Origin: Zestomonas insulae
Lineage (GTDB): Bacteria; Pseudomonadota; Gammaproteobacteria; Pseudomonadales; Pseudomonadaceae
Reading direction: 5' to 3'
Length of the DNA: 64,000 nucleotides
Assembly (NCBI RefSeq): GCF_016901015.1
Contig: NZ_JAFEUP010000006.1
Location: 186,001-250,000 of the forward strand
Shown here: positions 53,119-60,477 of the stretch, piece after piece
How the letters are laid out: each line of letters starts with the position of its first letter
Position numbering within the stretch: position 1 is the stretch's first letter
Translations under genes and position numbers: made by a program
Notes under the pieces: generated by a model
The model's input: the letters and a program-made list of their open reading frames with translations, nothing else
What the model was told of the DNA's origin: nothing
The model's database searches: none

Positions 53119-54042
53119 ATGACGTCCCTCGCCCCCCTCAGCCAGTTGATCACCCGCTTCCAGCAGCAGACCCCGGTCCGCGCCAGTTCGCTGATCATCA
53201 CCCTCTATGGCGATGCCATCGAGCCGCACGGCGGCACGGTCTGGCTGGGTAGCCTGATCCAGTTGCTCGAGCCGATCGGCATCAACGAGCGGCTGATCCG
53301 CACCTCGATCTTCCGCCTGACCAAGGAAGGCTGGCTGACCGCCGAGAAGGTCGGCCGCCGCAGCTATTACAGCCTGACCGGCACCGGCCGGCGGCGTTTC
53401 GAGAAGGCCTTCAAGCGTGTGTACAGCTCCGCGCTGCCGGCCTGGGACGGTTCCTGGACCCTGGCGCTGCTCACCCAGCTGCCGCAGGACAAGCGCAAAC
53501 AGGTGCGCGAGGAACTCGAGTGGCAAGGTTTTGGTGCGATTTCGCCGGTGGTGCTGGCCTGCCCGCGCTGTGAGCGGGTCGATGTCACCGCCACCCTGCA
53601 GGACCTCGAGGTGCTCGAGGACACCATCCTCTTCGACACCTCCGCGCAGGACGTGCTGGCCTCCAAGGCCCTGCGCATGCAGGTGCGCGAGAGCTGGAAC
53701 ATCGAAGAACTGGCCGCCCACTACAGCGAATTCATCCAGCTGTTCCGCCCGCTGTGGCAGGTACTGCGCGAGCAGGACAACCTGCAGCCGGCCGACTGTT
53801 TCCTGGCACGAACCCTGCTAATTCACGAATACCGCAAGCTGTTGCTGCGCGACCCGCAACTCCCTGACGAGTTGCTGCCCGGTGATTGGGAAGGGCGTGC
53901 GGCGCGGCAGCTGTGCCGCAATATCTATCGCCTGATCCATGCCAAAGCCGAGGAATGGCTGAACCGCTCGCTGGAGACCGCCGACGGTCCGTTGCCGGAA
54001 GTCGGCGAGAGCTACTACCGAAGGTTCGGCGGGCTCAACTAG
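53119..54042 (+). CDS. paaX: Phenylacetate-responsive transcriptional repressor PaaX
   Basis: 307 residues. N-terminal winged-helix domain (FQQQTPVRASSLIITLYGDAIEPHGGTVWLGSLI, NERLIRTSIFRLTKEGWLTAEKVGRRSYYSLTGTG), then the PaaX central and C-terminal domains (HPxAxxxLxxxxLxxE-type LIHEYRKLLLRDPQLPDELLPGDW). Phenylacetyl-CoA is the known inducer. I use the ATG at MTSLAPLSQLITRF rather than one five codons earlier. It likely represses the GATACA promoters of paaA, paaF and paaN. Confidence 0.95.
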   Translation: MTSLAPLSQLITRFQQQTPVRASSLIITLYGDAIEPHGGTVWLGSLIQLLEPIGINERLIRTSIFRLTKEGWLTAEKVGRRSYYSLTGTGRRRFEKAFKRVYSSALPAWDGSWTLALLTQLPQDKRKQVREELEWQGFGAISPVVLACPRCERVDVTATLQDLEVLEDTILFDTSAQDVLASKALRMQVRESWNIEELAAHYSEFIQLFRPLWQVLREQDNLQPADCFLARTLLIHEYRKLLLRDPQLPDELLPGDWEGRAARQLCRNIYRLIHAKAEEWLNRSLETADGPLPEVGESYYRRFGGLN

Positions 54043-54204
54043 AGCGTCTGCGCCGCGCGCTTCCACCCAGAAGCGTCGGCTTGAACGCGGAGATTGCCCG
54101 TCGGAGGCGGGTTGCAAGGATGGCGCTGGAGGAAGAGAGTGACCGGGTGGCCGCCAACCGTCGGCCATAACCACAATAAAAAGATGCGTGAGGCTCACAA
54201 AGCC

Positions 54205-55122
54205 ATGGCCACTGCAAATGCACTGCGCGCCGATCGTTTCGACGAATGGCTGCAGCGGATCAATCAAGTCTGCGGGCGCTTCTGCGCCTCCACCCTCGGC
54301 TCCGAGTTTTCCGGCGCGGTGCGCGAGCACAAGTCCGGCGCGATCAAGCTGAGCTTCGTCGACGTCGCTCAGGCGCGCCTGTACCGCACCGGCCGCGAGG
54401 TCGAGCAGAGCGAGGGCAAGCACTTCTTCGCGGCCTTCCAGTTGCAGGGCCACGCCAGCATGGAACAGGCCGGCAATCGCGTCAGCCTGGCGCCCGGCGA
54501 CATCACCTTGATCGATGCCACGCTGCCCAGCGATTTCACCTACAGCGACAACTCGCGCCAGCTGTCGCTGATCCTGCCGCGCCACCTGGTCGAGCAGAGC
54601 CAACGCTACGGCCACGTGCGCTGCGCGCAGAAGATCTCCGCCAGCTCGCCGATCGCCGTGCTGACCAATCGCCTGATCCTCGAGGCGACGCGGCAGAACA
54701 GCCTCAGCCAGCACGAAAGCGAAGCCACCCTGGAGGCCATCGTCAGCCTGCTGCGCCCGGCGATCAGCAACTGCGACGGCGACGTCGACGTGCACGAGCG
54801 GCTGTTCCGCAAGACCCTGTCGTTCATCGACGAGCACATCCGCTCGGAAGAGCTGTGCCCGGAACTGCTGGCCCGCGAAGTCGGCGTGTCGGTGCGCGGC
54901 CTGTACCGGATGTTCTCCAAGAAGGGTCTGGTGGTCGCGCAGTACATCAAGAACCGCCGCCTGGACTTCTGCGCCGAATCGCTGCGCCTCAACAGCGCCG
55001 AGCAGAAGCTCTCCGCGCTCGGCTACTCCTGGGGCTTCTCCGACTCCAGCTACTTCTCCACCGCGTTCAAGGCGCGCTTCGGCGTGTCGCCGGGCGAGTA
55101 CCGCAAGCGCTACCAGCACTGA
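54205..55122 (+). CDS. feaR: FeaR-like AraC-family transcriptional activator
   Basis: About 305 residues. The N-terminal AraC-binding-like domain (~40-170) contains VREHKSGAIKLSFVDVAQARLYRTGREVEQSEGKHFFAAFQLQG. The C-terminal double helix-turn-helix (~200-305) includes LCPELLAREVGVSVRGLYRMFSKKG and LGYSWGFSDSSYFSTAFKARFGVSPGEYRK. Homologous to E. coli FeaR, which activates tynA and feaB for aromatic amines. Here it precedes a cytochrome c and an aldehyde dehydrogenase gene and faces the aau operon. An in-frame ATG seven codons upstream (54184) is a possible alternative start. Confidence 0.88.
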   Translation: MATANALRADRFDEWLQRINQVCGRFCASTLGSEFSGAVREHKSGAIKLSFVDVAQARLYRTGREVEQSEGKHFFAAFQLQGHASMEQAGNRVSLAPGDITLIDATLPSDFTYSDNSRQLSLILPRHLVEQSQRYGHVRCAQKISASSPIAVLTNRLILEATRQNSLSQHESEATLEAIVSLLRPAISNCDGDVDVHERLFRKTLSFIDEHIRSEELCPELLAREVGVSVRGLYRMFSKKGLVVAQYIKNRRLDFCAESLRLNSAEQKLSALGYSWGFSDSSYFSTAFKARFGVSPGEYRKRYQH

Positions 55123-55182
55123 GTCGCGCTCCACGCTCCGGGCCCGCCATTGCGCGGGCTCGGTCGTTTCGGGCGGGGTCAT

Positions 55183-55255
55183 GCGTAGGATGGGTCGAGC
55201 GCAGCAATACCCATCAATCCGCTGCGATGGGTATCGCAGGCTCAACCCATCCTAC
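55183..55255. repeat. Long palindromic dispersed repeat
   Basis: GCGTAGGATGGGTCGAGCGC with CAATACCCATCA, mirrored by GATGGGTATCGC and CTCAACCCATCCTAC. Same family as 25089-25167. Confidence 0.85.
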
Positions 55256-55363
55256 GGGCTGAGTCGCGCGGGCGTATCCACACCACCGGTCCGCCTTGCG
55301 CGGGCCGGCGTGCTTTTGGCCTATAACTCTGGGTAGGCAGGGATGCGTCGCGATGCCCGCACC

Positions 55364-55388
55364 TGATCGCGAATGAATTCGCGCCTAC
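55364..55388. repeat. Half copy of the GAATTC-centred repeat
   Basis: GATCGCGAATGAATTCGCGC followed by CTAC, one arm of the 25177-25238 palindrome. Confidence 0.7.
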
Positions 55389-55600
55389 GCGGCCAGCGAC
55401 CGTCCGCCCAGCTTGGCAGCGCTGCCAACATAACTGGCATGCAGGGAAATACCTGGCCAAGCGCGAATGGCAAGAATCCAACTGACAGTCGTCTCCGTAC
55501 CGCGTCGAGCCTCCCGTGCAGGGGCCGCGGGCGGAGGTGTTTTCCCCACCAGGGAGCGATGCCGGGCAGCGGGACGCCCAGGTCAGAAGGTTTTCGATCC

Positions 55601-55993
55601 ATGCATAACAAGAATCTCCGCCTGAGCTTCGCCGGCCTCGCCGTGCTGCTGCTGAGCCAGGCCCTGCAGGCCGCCCCGGCCTGCGCCCCGGCCGCCGTGG
55701 AAAAAGGTTCGGCCGCGTTCGCCAGCGATTGCGCGGTGTGCCACGCGGTCAAAGACACCCCCGGCATGATGGGCCCGAGCCTCGGCGGCGTGATCGGCCG
55801 CACCTCCGGCAGCCTGCCGGGCTTCAGCTACTCGCAGGCGATGAAGAGCAAGGCGCAGGCCTGGGATGCGCAGAGCATCGCCGCCTTCATCGAACAGCCG
55901 CAGGCCGCTGTGCCCGGCACCTACATGCCTTACGCCGGTATGGCCGACGCCGCCAGCCGCGATGCGGTGGCCTGCTTCCTCAGCCAGCAGTAA
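55601..55993 (+). CDS. Small c-type cytochrome
   Basis: 130 residues with a Sec signal peptide (MHNKNLRLSFAGLAVLLLSQALQAAP). Heme site C44-A-V-C47-H48 (SDCAVCHAV). The GMMGPSLGGVIGRTSGSLPGFSYSQAMKSK stretch is like class I cytochromes c2; Met109 or Met114 (TYMPYAGM) is the probable sixth ligand. It lies 78 bp before the aldehyde dehydrogenase gene. Likely periplasmic, a candidate electron acceptor for the quinoprotein amine dehydrogenase. Confidence 0.9.
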   Translation: MHNKNLRLSFAGLAVLLLSQALQAAPACAPAAVEKGSAAFASDCAVCHAVKDTPGMMGPSLGGVIGRTSGSLPGFSYSQAMKSKAQAWDAQSIAAFIEQPQAAVPGTYMPYAGMADAASRDAVACFLSQQ

Positions 55994-56071
55994 GCCGCGC
56001 ATTACGCGCCGCCAATTCTCACGCGGCTGCCGTATCGGCAGTCGCCGGTTCAACGAATACGAGGTGTCACC

Positions 56072-57559
56072 ATGAGCAAGGTTGATGTGCTGCCGCAGGT
56101 CGCGGCATTCCTCCAGCGTCGCCACGGCAGCTTTATCGATGGTCAGTGGGTGGTCGGCGAGGGCGCCGCGTCGCCGGTGCTCAACCCGGCCACCGGCGAT
56201 ACCATCGCCCAGGTCGCCGACGCCAGCCCGGAGCTGGTCGAGCGCGCCATCGCGTCGTCGCGCAAGGCGCACGAGTCGCGGGTCTGGTCCGGCCTGCGTC
56301 CGGCCGACCGCGAACGCATCCTGATGCGCTTCACCGCCCTGGTCGAAGAGCACGGCGATGAGCTGGCGCAGCTGGAAACCCTGTGCCAGGGCAAGTCGAT
56401 CAACATGGCGCGGATGCTCGACGTCAACGCCACGGTCGAGTTCATGCGCTACATGTCCGGCTGGGCGACCAAGATCGAAGGCCAGGCCCTCGACGTGTCG
56501 ATCCCGATGCCCGAAGGCGCGCGCTACACCGCCTTCGCCCGTCGCGAGCCGGTCGGCGTGGTCGCCGGCATCGTGCCGTGGAACTTCCCGCTGATGATCA
56601 CCACCTGGAAACTGATGCCGGCGCTGGCCTGCGGCTGCACCGTGGTGATCAAGCCGTCGCCGGAAACCCCGCTGACCGCCCTGCGCCTGGTCGAGCTGGC
56701 CATCGAGGCGGGCATCCCGGCCGGCGTGTTCAACCTGGTCACCGGCGGCGGCAACGTCGGTCAGGCACTGGCGTCGAGCCCGAAAATCGACAAGGTCTCG
56801 TTCACCGGCTCCACCGCGGTGGGCAAGATCGTCGGCGGCGTGGCCGTGCAGAACATGACCCGTTTTGCCCTCGAACTGGGCGGCAAGAACCCGATGATCA
56901 TCCTCGCCGATGCCGACATCGACAAAGCCGTGCAGGGCGCTCTGCTCGGCGGCCTGCTGAACAACGGCCAGGTCTGCGCCGCCGCCTCGCGCTTCTACGT
57001 GCACCGCTCGCGCTATGACGACTTCGTTGCCGGCCTGGCCGCGGCGGTGTCCGGCATGCCGCTCGGCGAGGGCATGGACACCGAGGCCGCGATCAACCCG
57101 CTGGTCTCGCGCAAGCAGCAGCAGAGCGTGCTCAAGCACATCGAAACCGCCAAGCAGGAAGGCGCTCGGGTGGTCACCGGCGGCGAGCTGGTCGACAGCG
57201 CCGGCTTCTACGTCAAACCGACCGTGCTGGCCGACGTGACCCACGACATGGCCGTATCCCGTGCCGAAGTATTCGGCCCGGTGCTCTCGGTGATTCCGTT
57301 CGACGACGAAGAGCAGGCCATCGCCATGGCCAACGACAGCGAATACGGCCTGGCCGCCAGCCTGTGGACCAACGACCTGACCAAGGCGATGAACCTGGTG
57401 CCGCGCATCGAAGCCGGCACCGTTTGGGTCAACGCCCACGTGCTGCTCGACCCGAACATGCCGTTTGGCGGGGTCAAGCAATCCGGCATGGGCCGCGAGT
57501 TCGGCCGTGCGGTGGTCGAGGCCTACACCGAAATCAAATCGGTGTGCATCGCTCACTGA
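56072..57559 (+). CDS. feaB: Phenylacetaldehyde dehydrogenase (FeaB/PeaE-like)
   Basis: A 495-residue NAD-dependent aldehyde dehydrogenase. Motifs: VAGIVPWNFPLMITTWK, FTGSTAVGKIV, Glu in LELGGKNPMII, Cys in NNGQVCAAASR, and ESGxG-like KQSGMGREFG. Closest in style to phenylacetaldehyde dehydrogenases. It converts the aldehyde from amine oxidation to phenylacetate, feeding PaaK. GAGG precedes the ATG. Cotranscription with the upstream cytochrome gene is probable (78 bp, no terminator). Other aldehyde specificities cannot be excluded. Confidence 0.88.
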   Translation: MSKVDVLPQVAAFLQRRHGSFIDGQWVVGEGAASPVLNPATGDTIAQVADASPELVERAIASSRKAHESRVWSGLRPADRERILMRFTALVEEHGDELAQLETLCQGKSINMARMLDVNATVEFMRYMSGWATKIEGQALDVSIPMPEGARYTAFARREPVGVVAGIVPWNFPLMITTWKLMPALACGCTVVIKPSPETPLTALRLVELAIEAGIPAGVFNLVTGGGNVGQALASSPKIDKVSFTGSTAVGKIVGGVAVQNMTRFALELGGKNPMIILADADIDKAVQGALLGGLLNNGQVCAAASRFYVHRSRYDDFVAGLAAAVSGMPLGEGMDTEAAINPLVSRKQQQSVLKHIETAKQEGARVVTGGELVDSAGFYVKPTVLADVTHDMAVSRAEVFGPVLSVIPFDDEEQAIAMANDSEYGLAASLWTNDLTKAMNLVPRIEAGTVWVNAHVLLDPNMPFGGVKQSGMGREFGRAVVEAYTEIKSVCIAH

Positions 57560-57705
57560 CCGTTTCTCGTTCCTTTGGGGCAGGCGCAAGCCTGCCATTT
57601 TTTTGCCCGCGATTTGCCCGGCGACCGGGCTGACGAAATGCGCCGAACGCCGCCGGCGTCGCACCGCTCCAAGCTCTAGGCACCACCGATTGAGCGGAGC
57701 ACGGC

Positions 57706-57894
57706 ATGAACAGCGATTCCCACGACAGCGAACCGAGCACCCCGGAAGAGCAGGGTCTCGAACAGAAACCGCTACCCCAGGGCCCCAAGGAGTCGCCAAA
57801 AGACTCCCGCCTGCCCCCAGACGACCCCGACACGCGCAATCACCCACCGTCGATCCCCGGCGGTGGCCAGGAGATGCCGGGTAATACTGGCTGA
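57706..57894 (+). CDS. Small Pro/Glu-rich hypothetical protein
   Basis: 62 residues (starts MNSDSHDSEPSTPEEQGLEQ), no cysteine, no hydrophobic core, rich in P, E, D, S and G. Probably disordered. GGAG lies seven bases before the ATG, and the frame ends at a TGA. Similar short acidic proteins are commonly annotated in pseudomonads. Function unknown. Could be a non-coding stretch, but the ribosome site favours a gene. Confidence 0.5.
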   Translation: MNSDSHDSEPSTPEEQGLEQKPLPQGPKESPKDSRLPPDDPDTRNHPPSIPGGGQEMPGNTG

Positions 57895-57970
57895 CCTTGG
57901 TCGGGATCGCGCAGAGCTGTTCCGTTCTGTCGTTGTCTGATCAGCCCCTTTCGCGCTGACAAATGCGTCT

Positions 57971-58070
57971 GGATTCCCGCCTGCGCGGGAATGACGGGTC
58001 TTACAGGTCGAGTCTGTAGCGGCTCGTTGCAGCGGCCCATTTCTCGTCATTCCCGCGCAGGCGGGAATCC
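57971..58070. repeat. Inverted pair of CATTCCCGC repeat units
   Basis: GGATTCCCGCCTGCGCGGGA at 57971 and its exact mirror at 58045-58070 (26-bp arms). Each unit is itself a small hairpin. A related unit is near 25385. Confidence 0.85.
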
Positions 58071-58165
58071 AGCAGGGTGCTGGGCAAGCCAGCAGGCCAG
58101 AGGGCTACGGATAGGTTTCTCGTCTGGGAATCTTCGTCTGGGAATCTATGGCTGGGCGATGGCCG

Positions 58166-58190
58166 AAAAAAAGCCCGCCAATCGGCGGGC
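58166..58190 (-). terminator. Intrinsic terminator (aau operon)
   Basis: On the minus strand GCCCGCC-GATT-GGCGGGC followed by seven T, 20 bp past the cytochrome c stop. Confidence 0.9.
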
Positions 58191-58210
58191 TCGTTGAGTG
58201 CGTGGACCAC

Positions 58211-58732
58211 TCAGTAATCCATCCCATCCTCGATCTTGATCCCTTGCGCACGCATCTTGGCGATGAGTTCGGCGCGGGTGCCGGGGAGGTTGAGCAGGGT
58301 GTCGTGGCGGGTCGCGCTGATCTCTTCGGCGGTGTACGGCTGGTAGTGCGCGGGCACGCTCTTGCCGGCCATGCCGTCTTCGCGCATCAGCCAGTTGAGC
58401 AGGTCGGCCAGTTGCGCGTCGTTGAGCGCGGACTGGGCCATGCCCGGTACGCGCACGAGGAACTGCCGGCCGCCGTCGACCTTGAGGAAGTTACCGACGA
58501 AATCCTTCATGCGCGGCACGTCGTTGGCTTTCGAGCCGACGCCGTCGCCGAGGTGGCAGCCGGCGCACTGCAGCTGGTAGTTCACCGCGGTGCTGTAGCC
58601 GGCCTGGGCGATCGGCGTTTGCGGCGACTCGTTGCCCGGGGCGTGCGTCTGGTTCGGGTTGGGGATGGCGCGGGCCAGGGCAGCCGGAGCTGCCAGGGCA
58701 CACGCCAGACCGGCGATCAGCAGAGAGCGCAT
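58211..58732 (-). CDS. c-type cytochrome of the aau operon
   Basis: 173 residues with a signal peptide (MRSLLIAGLACALAAPAALA). One heme motif, C56-A-G-C59-H60. It has the MKDFVGNFLKVDGGRQFLVRVPGMAQSALNDAQLADLLNWL tail typical of cytochromes found beside TTQ amine dehydrogenases, including Met residues in VPRMKDF and RVPGMAQ. It lies 10 bp after aauA. It could carry electrons from the dehydrogenase or help mature it. Only one heme site, so it is not a MauG homologue. Confidence 0.88.
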   Translation of the reverse strand: MRSLLIAGLACALAAPAALARAIPNPNQTHAPGNESPQTPIAQAGYSTAVNYQLQCAGCHLGDGVGSKANDVPRMKDFVGNFLKVDGGRQFLVRVPGMAQSALNDAQLADLLNWLMREDGMAGKSVPAHYQPYTAEEISATRHDTLLNLPGTRAELIAKMRAQGIKIEDGMDY

Positions 58733-58742
58733 GATCGCCGCC

Positions 58743-59264
58743 TCAGACCGCGACGCCGCGGATGATCGACACGGTGCAGTGGTAGATGTGCGACTTGGCC
58801 GCCAGGCACCAGTTGACGTCGTTGTTGTTGAACGGACGGTAGGCCGGTTCCTCGCTGTCGTTGCGGGTACAGGCGCACTGGTTGCAGCTGTGCTTACCGC
58901 AGCAGTCGTTGTAGGAAATGATGTAGTCCTTGCCGTCCGCCGGGTTGCGGCAGGTGCCGATCCAGGTCACCTGGGAGGCTTCGGTGCCGGGCGGGCAGGA
59001 GTTGACGCTACCGCCGCAGCAGGAGCACAGAAAGCCGTCCACCGAGCAGTAGCGCCAGTAGTCGCAGCTGTTCGGGTCACCCGGGTCGCCGGCCATCGGC
59101 TTGTCGGCGGCCAGCGCCTTGCTGGTGCGGTCGATCGGCAGCAGCACCGGCAGCGCGGCGCCGGCAACCATCAGCGAACCGATGCGGCCGAGCAGTTTGC
59201 GTCGCGAGGTGGTGTCGGCGACGTGGCGGGTGGAGCGCTCGAACAGGAGGTCGAGGAATTTCAT
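58743..59264 (-). CDS. aauA: Aromatic amine dehydrogenase small (TTQ) subunit
   Basis: 173 residues. It has a long twin-arginine-type leader (TSRRKLLGRIGSLMVAGAALPVLLP) and a mature part with 14 cysteines. The tryptophan pair forming tryptophan tryptophylquinone is W101 (VTWIGTC) and W152 (VNWCLA), spaced 51 residues exactly as in methylamine dehydrogenase (57/108) and Alcaligenes AADH (109/160). Catalytic subunit of a periplasmic amine dehydrogenase that deaminates primary amines. The neighbouring aldehyde dehydrogenase and paa genes favour aralkylamines over methylamine. Confidence 0.93.
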   Translation of the reverse strand: MKFLDLLFERSTRHVADTTSRRKLLGRIGSLMVAGAALPVLLPIDRTSKALAADKPMAGDPGDPNSCDYWRYCSVDGFLCSCCGGSVNSCPPGTEASQVTWIGTCRNPADGKDYIISYNDCCGKHSCNQCACTRNDSEEPAYRPFNNNDVNWCLAAKSHIYHCTVSIIRGVAV

Positions 59265-59285
59265 GGGGATCTCCTTTCGTTATCG

Positions 59286-59921
59286 TTATGCGTGGGAGTG
59301 CGGCGTGTTGTGGTCGTGCGCGTGGTCATGCGCATGGGCGTTGCCGTGCAGGTACTGCTGCAGGGTGGCGCTGCCCAGGTGCTCGGCCTCGAACAGGCTG
59401 TCGAGGTGTTCGCGCGAGTTGACCAGGCCCTTGGCGCGCAGCACGCCGGCGTTGTCGATCAGCGCCGCGTAGGGCAGCTTGCCGATCTGGTAGGTCATGC
59501 CGACTTCCGGGCCGACCACGTAGGTGGCGTCTTCCAGCTTGTGTTCGGCGATCAGCTTGGCTTGCGCGTCCATGTCGCCGTCGCTGACGAACACCACGTC
59601 GAGGCGGTTGGCCTGGTCCTTGGCGATCGACTTGATCGCCGGCAGCAGCGATTTGCAGATCGGGCAGGTCGGCGAGAGGAAGAACAGCAGCTGGGCTTTC
59701 TCACCGGCGTAGCCGAAGTTGACCGGACGGCCGTTACGGTCGGCGGCGGTGACTTGCGGCGCCGGCTCGTTGACCGCGACGCCCTTGTCGACCATCAGCG
59801 CACCGGCCGGGGCCAGACGCGAGTGCAGCACGCCGATCTGACGAACCAGACCCATGACGGCGAAGGACAGGGCGATCAGCAGCGCCCAGAGCAGGATGTT
59901 GGAGACGATTAAGCCTTCCAT
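59286..59921 (-). CDS. mauD: MauD-like thiol-disulfide protein for TTQ subunit maturation
   Basis: 211 residues. N-terminal membrane anchor (~8-26), then a thioredoxin-like domain with C86-P-I-C89 (SPTCPICKSLLPAIKS). In the mau system MauD is needed to form the many disulfides of the small subunit. The C-terminus is unusual: a His/Asp/Ala tail with eight histidines in the last ~20 residues (LHGNAHAHDHAHDHNTPHSH), possibly metal-binding. Four bp after mauE. Confidence 0.92.
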   Translation of the reverse strand: MEGLIVSNILLWALLIALSFAVMGLVRQIGVLHSRLAPAGALMVDKGVAVNEPAPQVTAADRNGRPVNFGYAGEKAQLLFFLSPTCPICKSLLPAIKSIAKDQANRLDVVFVSDGDMDAQAKLIAEHKLEDATYVVGPEVGMTYQIGKLPYAALIDNAGVLRAKGLVNSREHLDSLFEAEHLGSATLQQYLHGNAHAHDHAHDHNTPHSHA

Positions 59922-59924
59922 ATT

Positions 59925-60464
59925 TCACCTTCCAATAAGTTTGAACAGACGAGGGCCGTTGGCCAGCAGGCCCTCGGCAGCGGCGTAGACGAGCAGGGCG
60001 ACGGCGCTTGCGGCGATCACCACGAAGCCGTCGAAGAAGCCGAGGTCGCGGGCCTGCGGGGCGATGCCGGCGGCCAGCGCCAGCGCCACCAGCACGCCGT
60101 TGCGGGCCAGCAGCACCGGGCGCAGCGGTTGCGCCTGGTCGGGGCCGGAGCAGCCGCAGTCGATGTCGGCGCGGCCGCGCCACAGGTTGATGCCGATGGC
60201 GGCCGCGTACAGCGCCAGCAGCGCCGCGGCGGCGAGCGCCGCGGTCGGCCGGCTGGCCGGGACCAGCAGGGCGAAGGCCACGCCGATTTCCAGCAGCGGC
60301 AGACCGCGGGCGACCAGCTTGAGCAGCGCCTGCGGTAGCAGCTGATAATCCTCCAGCTGCTTGGCGAAGCGGGCCGGCGCGCGAACCTTGTGGGTCGCGG
60401 CGCTGGCCAGGATCACCGCAATGGTGATCGCGCTGGCAATGATGAGGATCGGATCGGTGTGCAT
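59925..60464 (-). CDS. mauE: MauE-like membrane protein
   Basis: 179 residues, about four membrane helices with a C103-G-C105 pair (RADIDCGCSGPDQ). MauE/DoxX-DsbB-like fold. It works with MauD in disulfide formation in the quinoprotein small subunit. 13 bp after the large-subunit gene and 3 bp before mauD, so cotranscription is certain in practice. Confidence 0.92.
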   Translation of the reverse strand: MHTDPILIIASAITIAVILASAATHKVRAPARFAKQLEDYQLLPQALLKLVARGLPLLEIGVAFALLVPASRPTAALAAAALLALYAAAIGINLWRGRADIDCGCSGPDQAQPLRPVLLARNGVLVALALAAGIAPQARDLGFFDGFVVIAASAVALLVYAAAEGLLANGPRLFKLIGR

Positions 60465-60477
60465 GGGCTCACCTCGC

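Larger units (their letters stand above)
55123..55600 (+). promoter_or_regulatory. Promoter region of cytochrome c / aldehyde dehydrogenase genes
   Basis: 478 bp. After a dispersed repeat, TGGCA boxes lie at 55414-55418, 55435-55439 and 55468-55472. The first is inside a 16-bp palindrome TTGGCAGCGCTGCCAA (55413-55428). The second is followed by N8-AAT. Two such boxes with the same 21-bp spacing occur upstream of aauB. Likely FeaR sites. Confidence 0.6.
57895..58210. other. Convergent intergenic region with inverted repeats
   Basis: 316 bp between the plus-strand aldehyde dehydrogenase group and the minus-strand aau operon. Contains a 26-bp perfect inverted pair and the aau terminator. No gene seen. 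Confidence 0.7.

Noticed and set aside
55583..57847. A 754-codon open frame on the minus strand opposite the cytochrome and aldehyde dehydrogenase genes
   Set aside because: Its amino-acid composition is the typical shadow (Gly, Ala, His, Arg, Asp-rich) of a GC-rich gene read backwards. The plus-strand genes have clear domains.
17928..58070. Repeated palindromes as a CRISPR array or insertion sequence ends
   Set aside because: Copies are scattered at irregular distances without spacers of equal length, and no transposase or cas gene is present.
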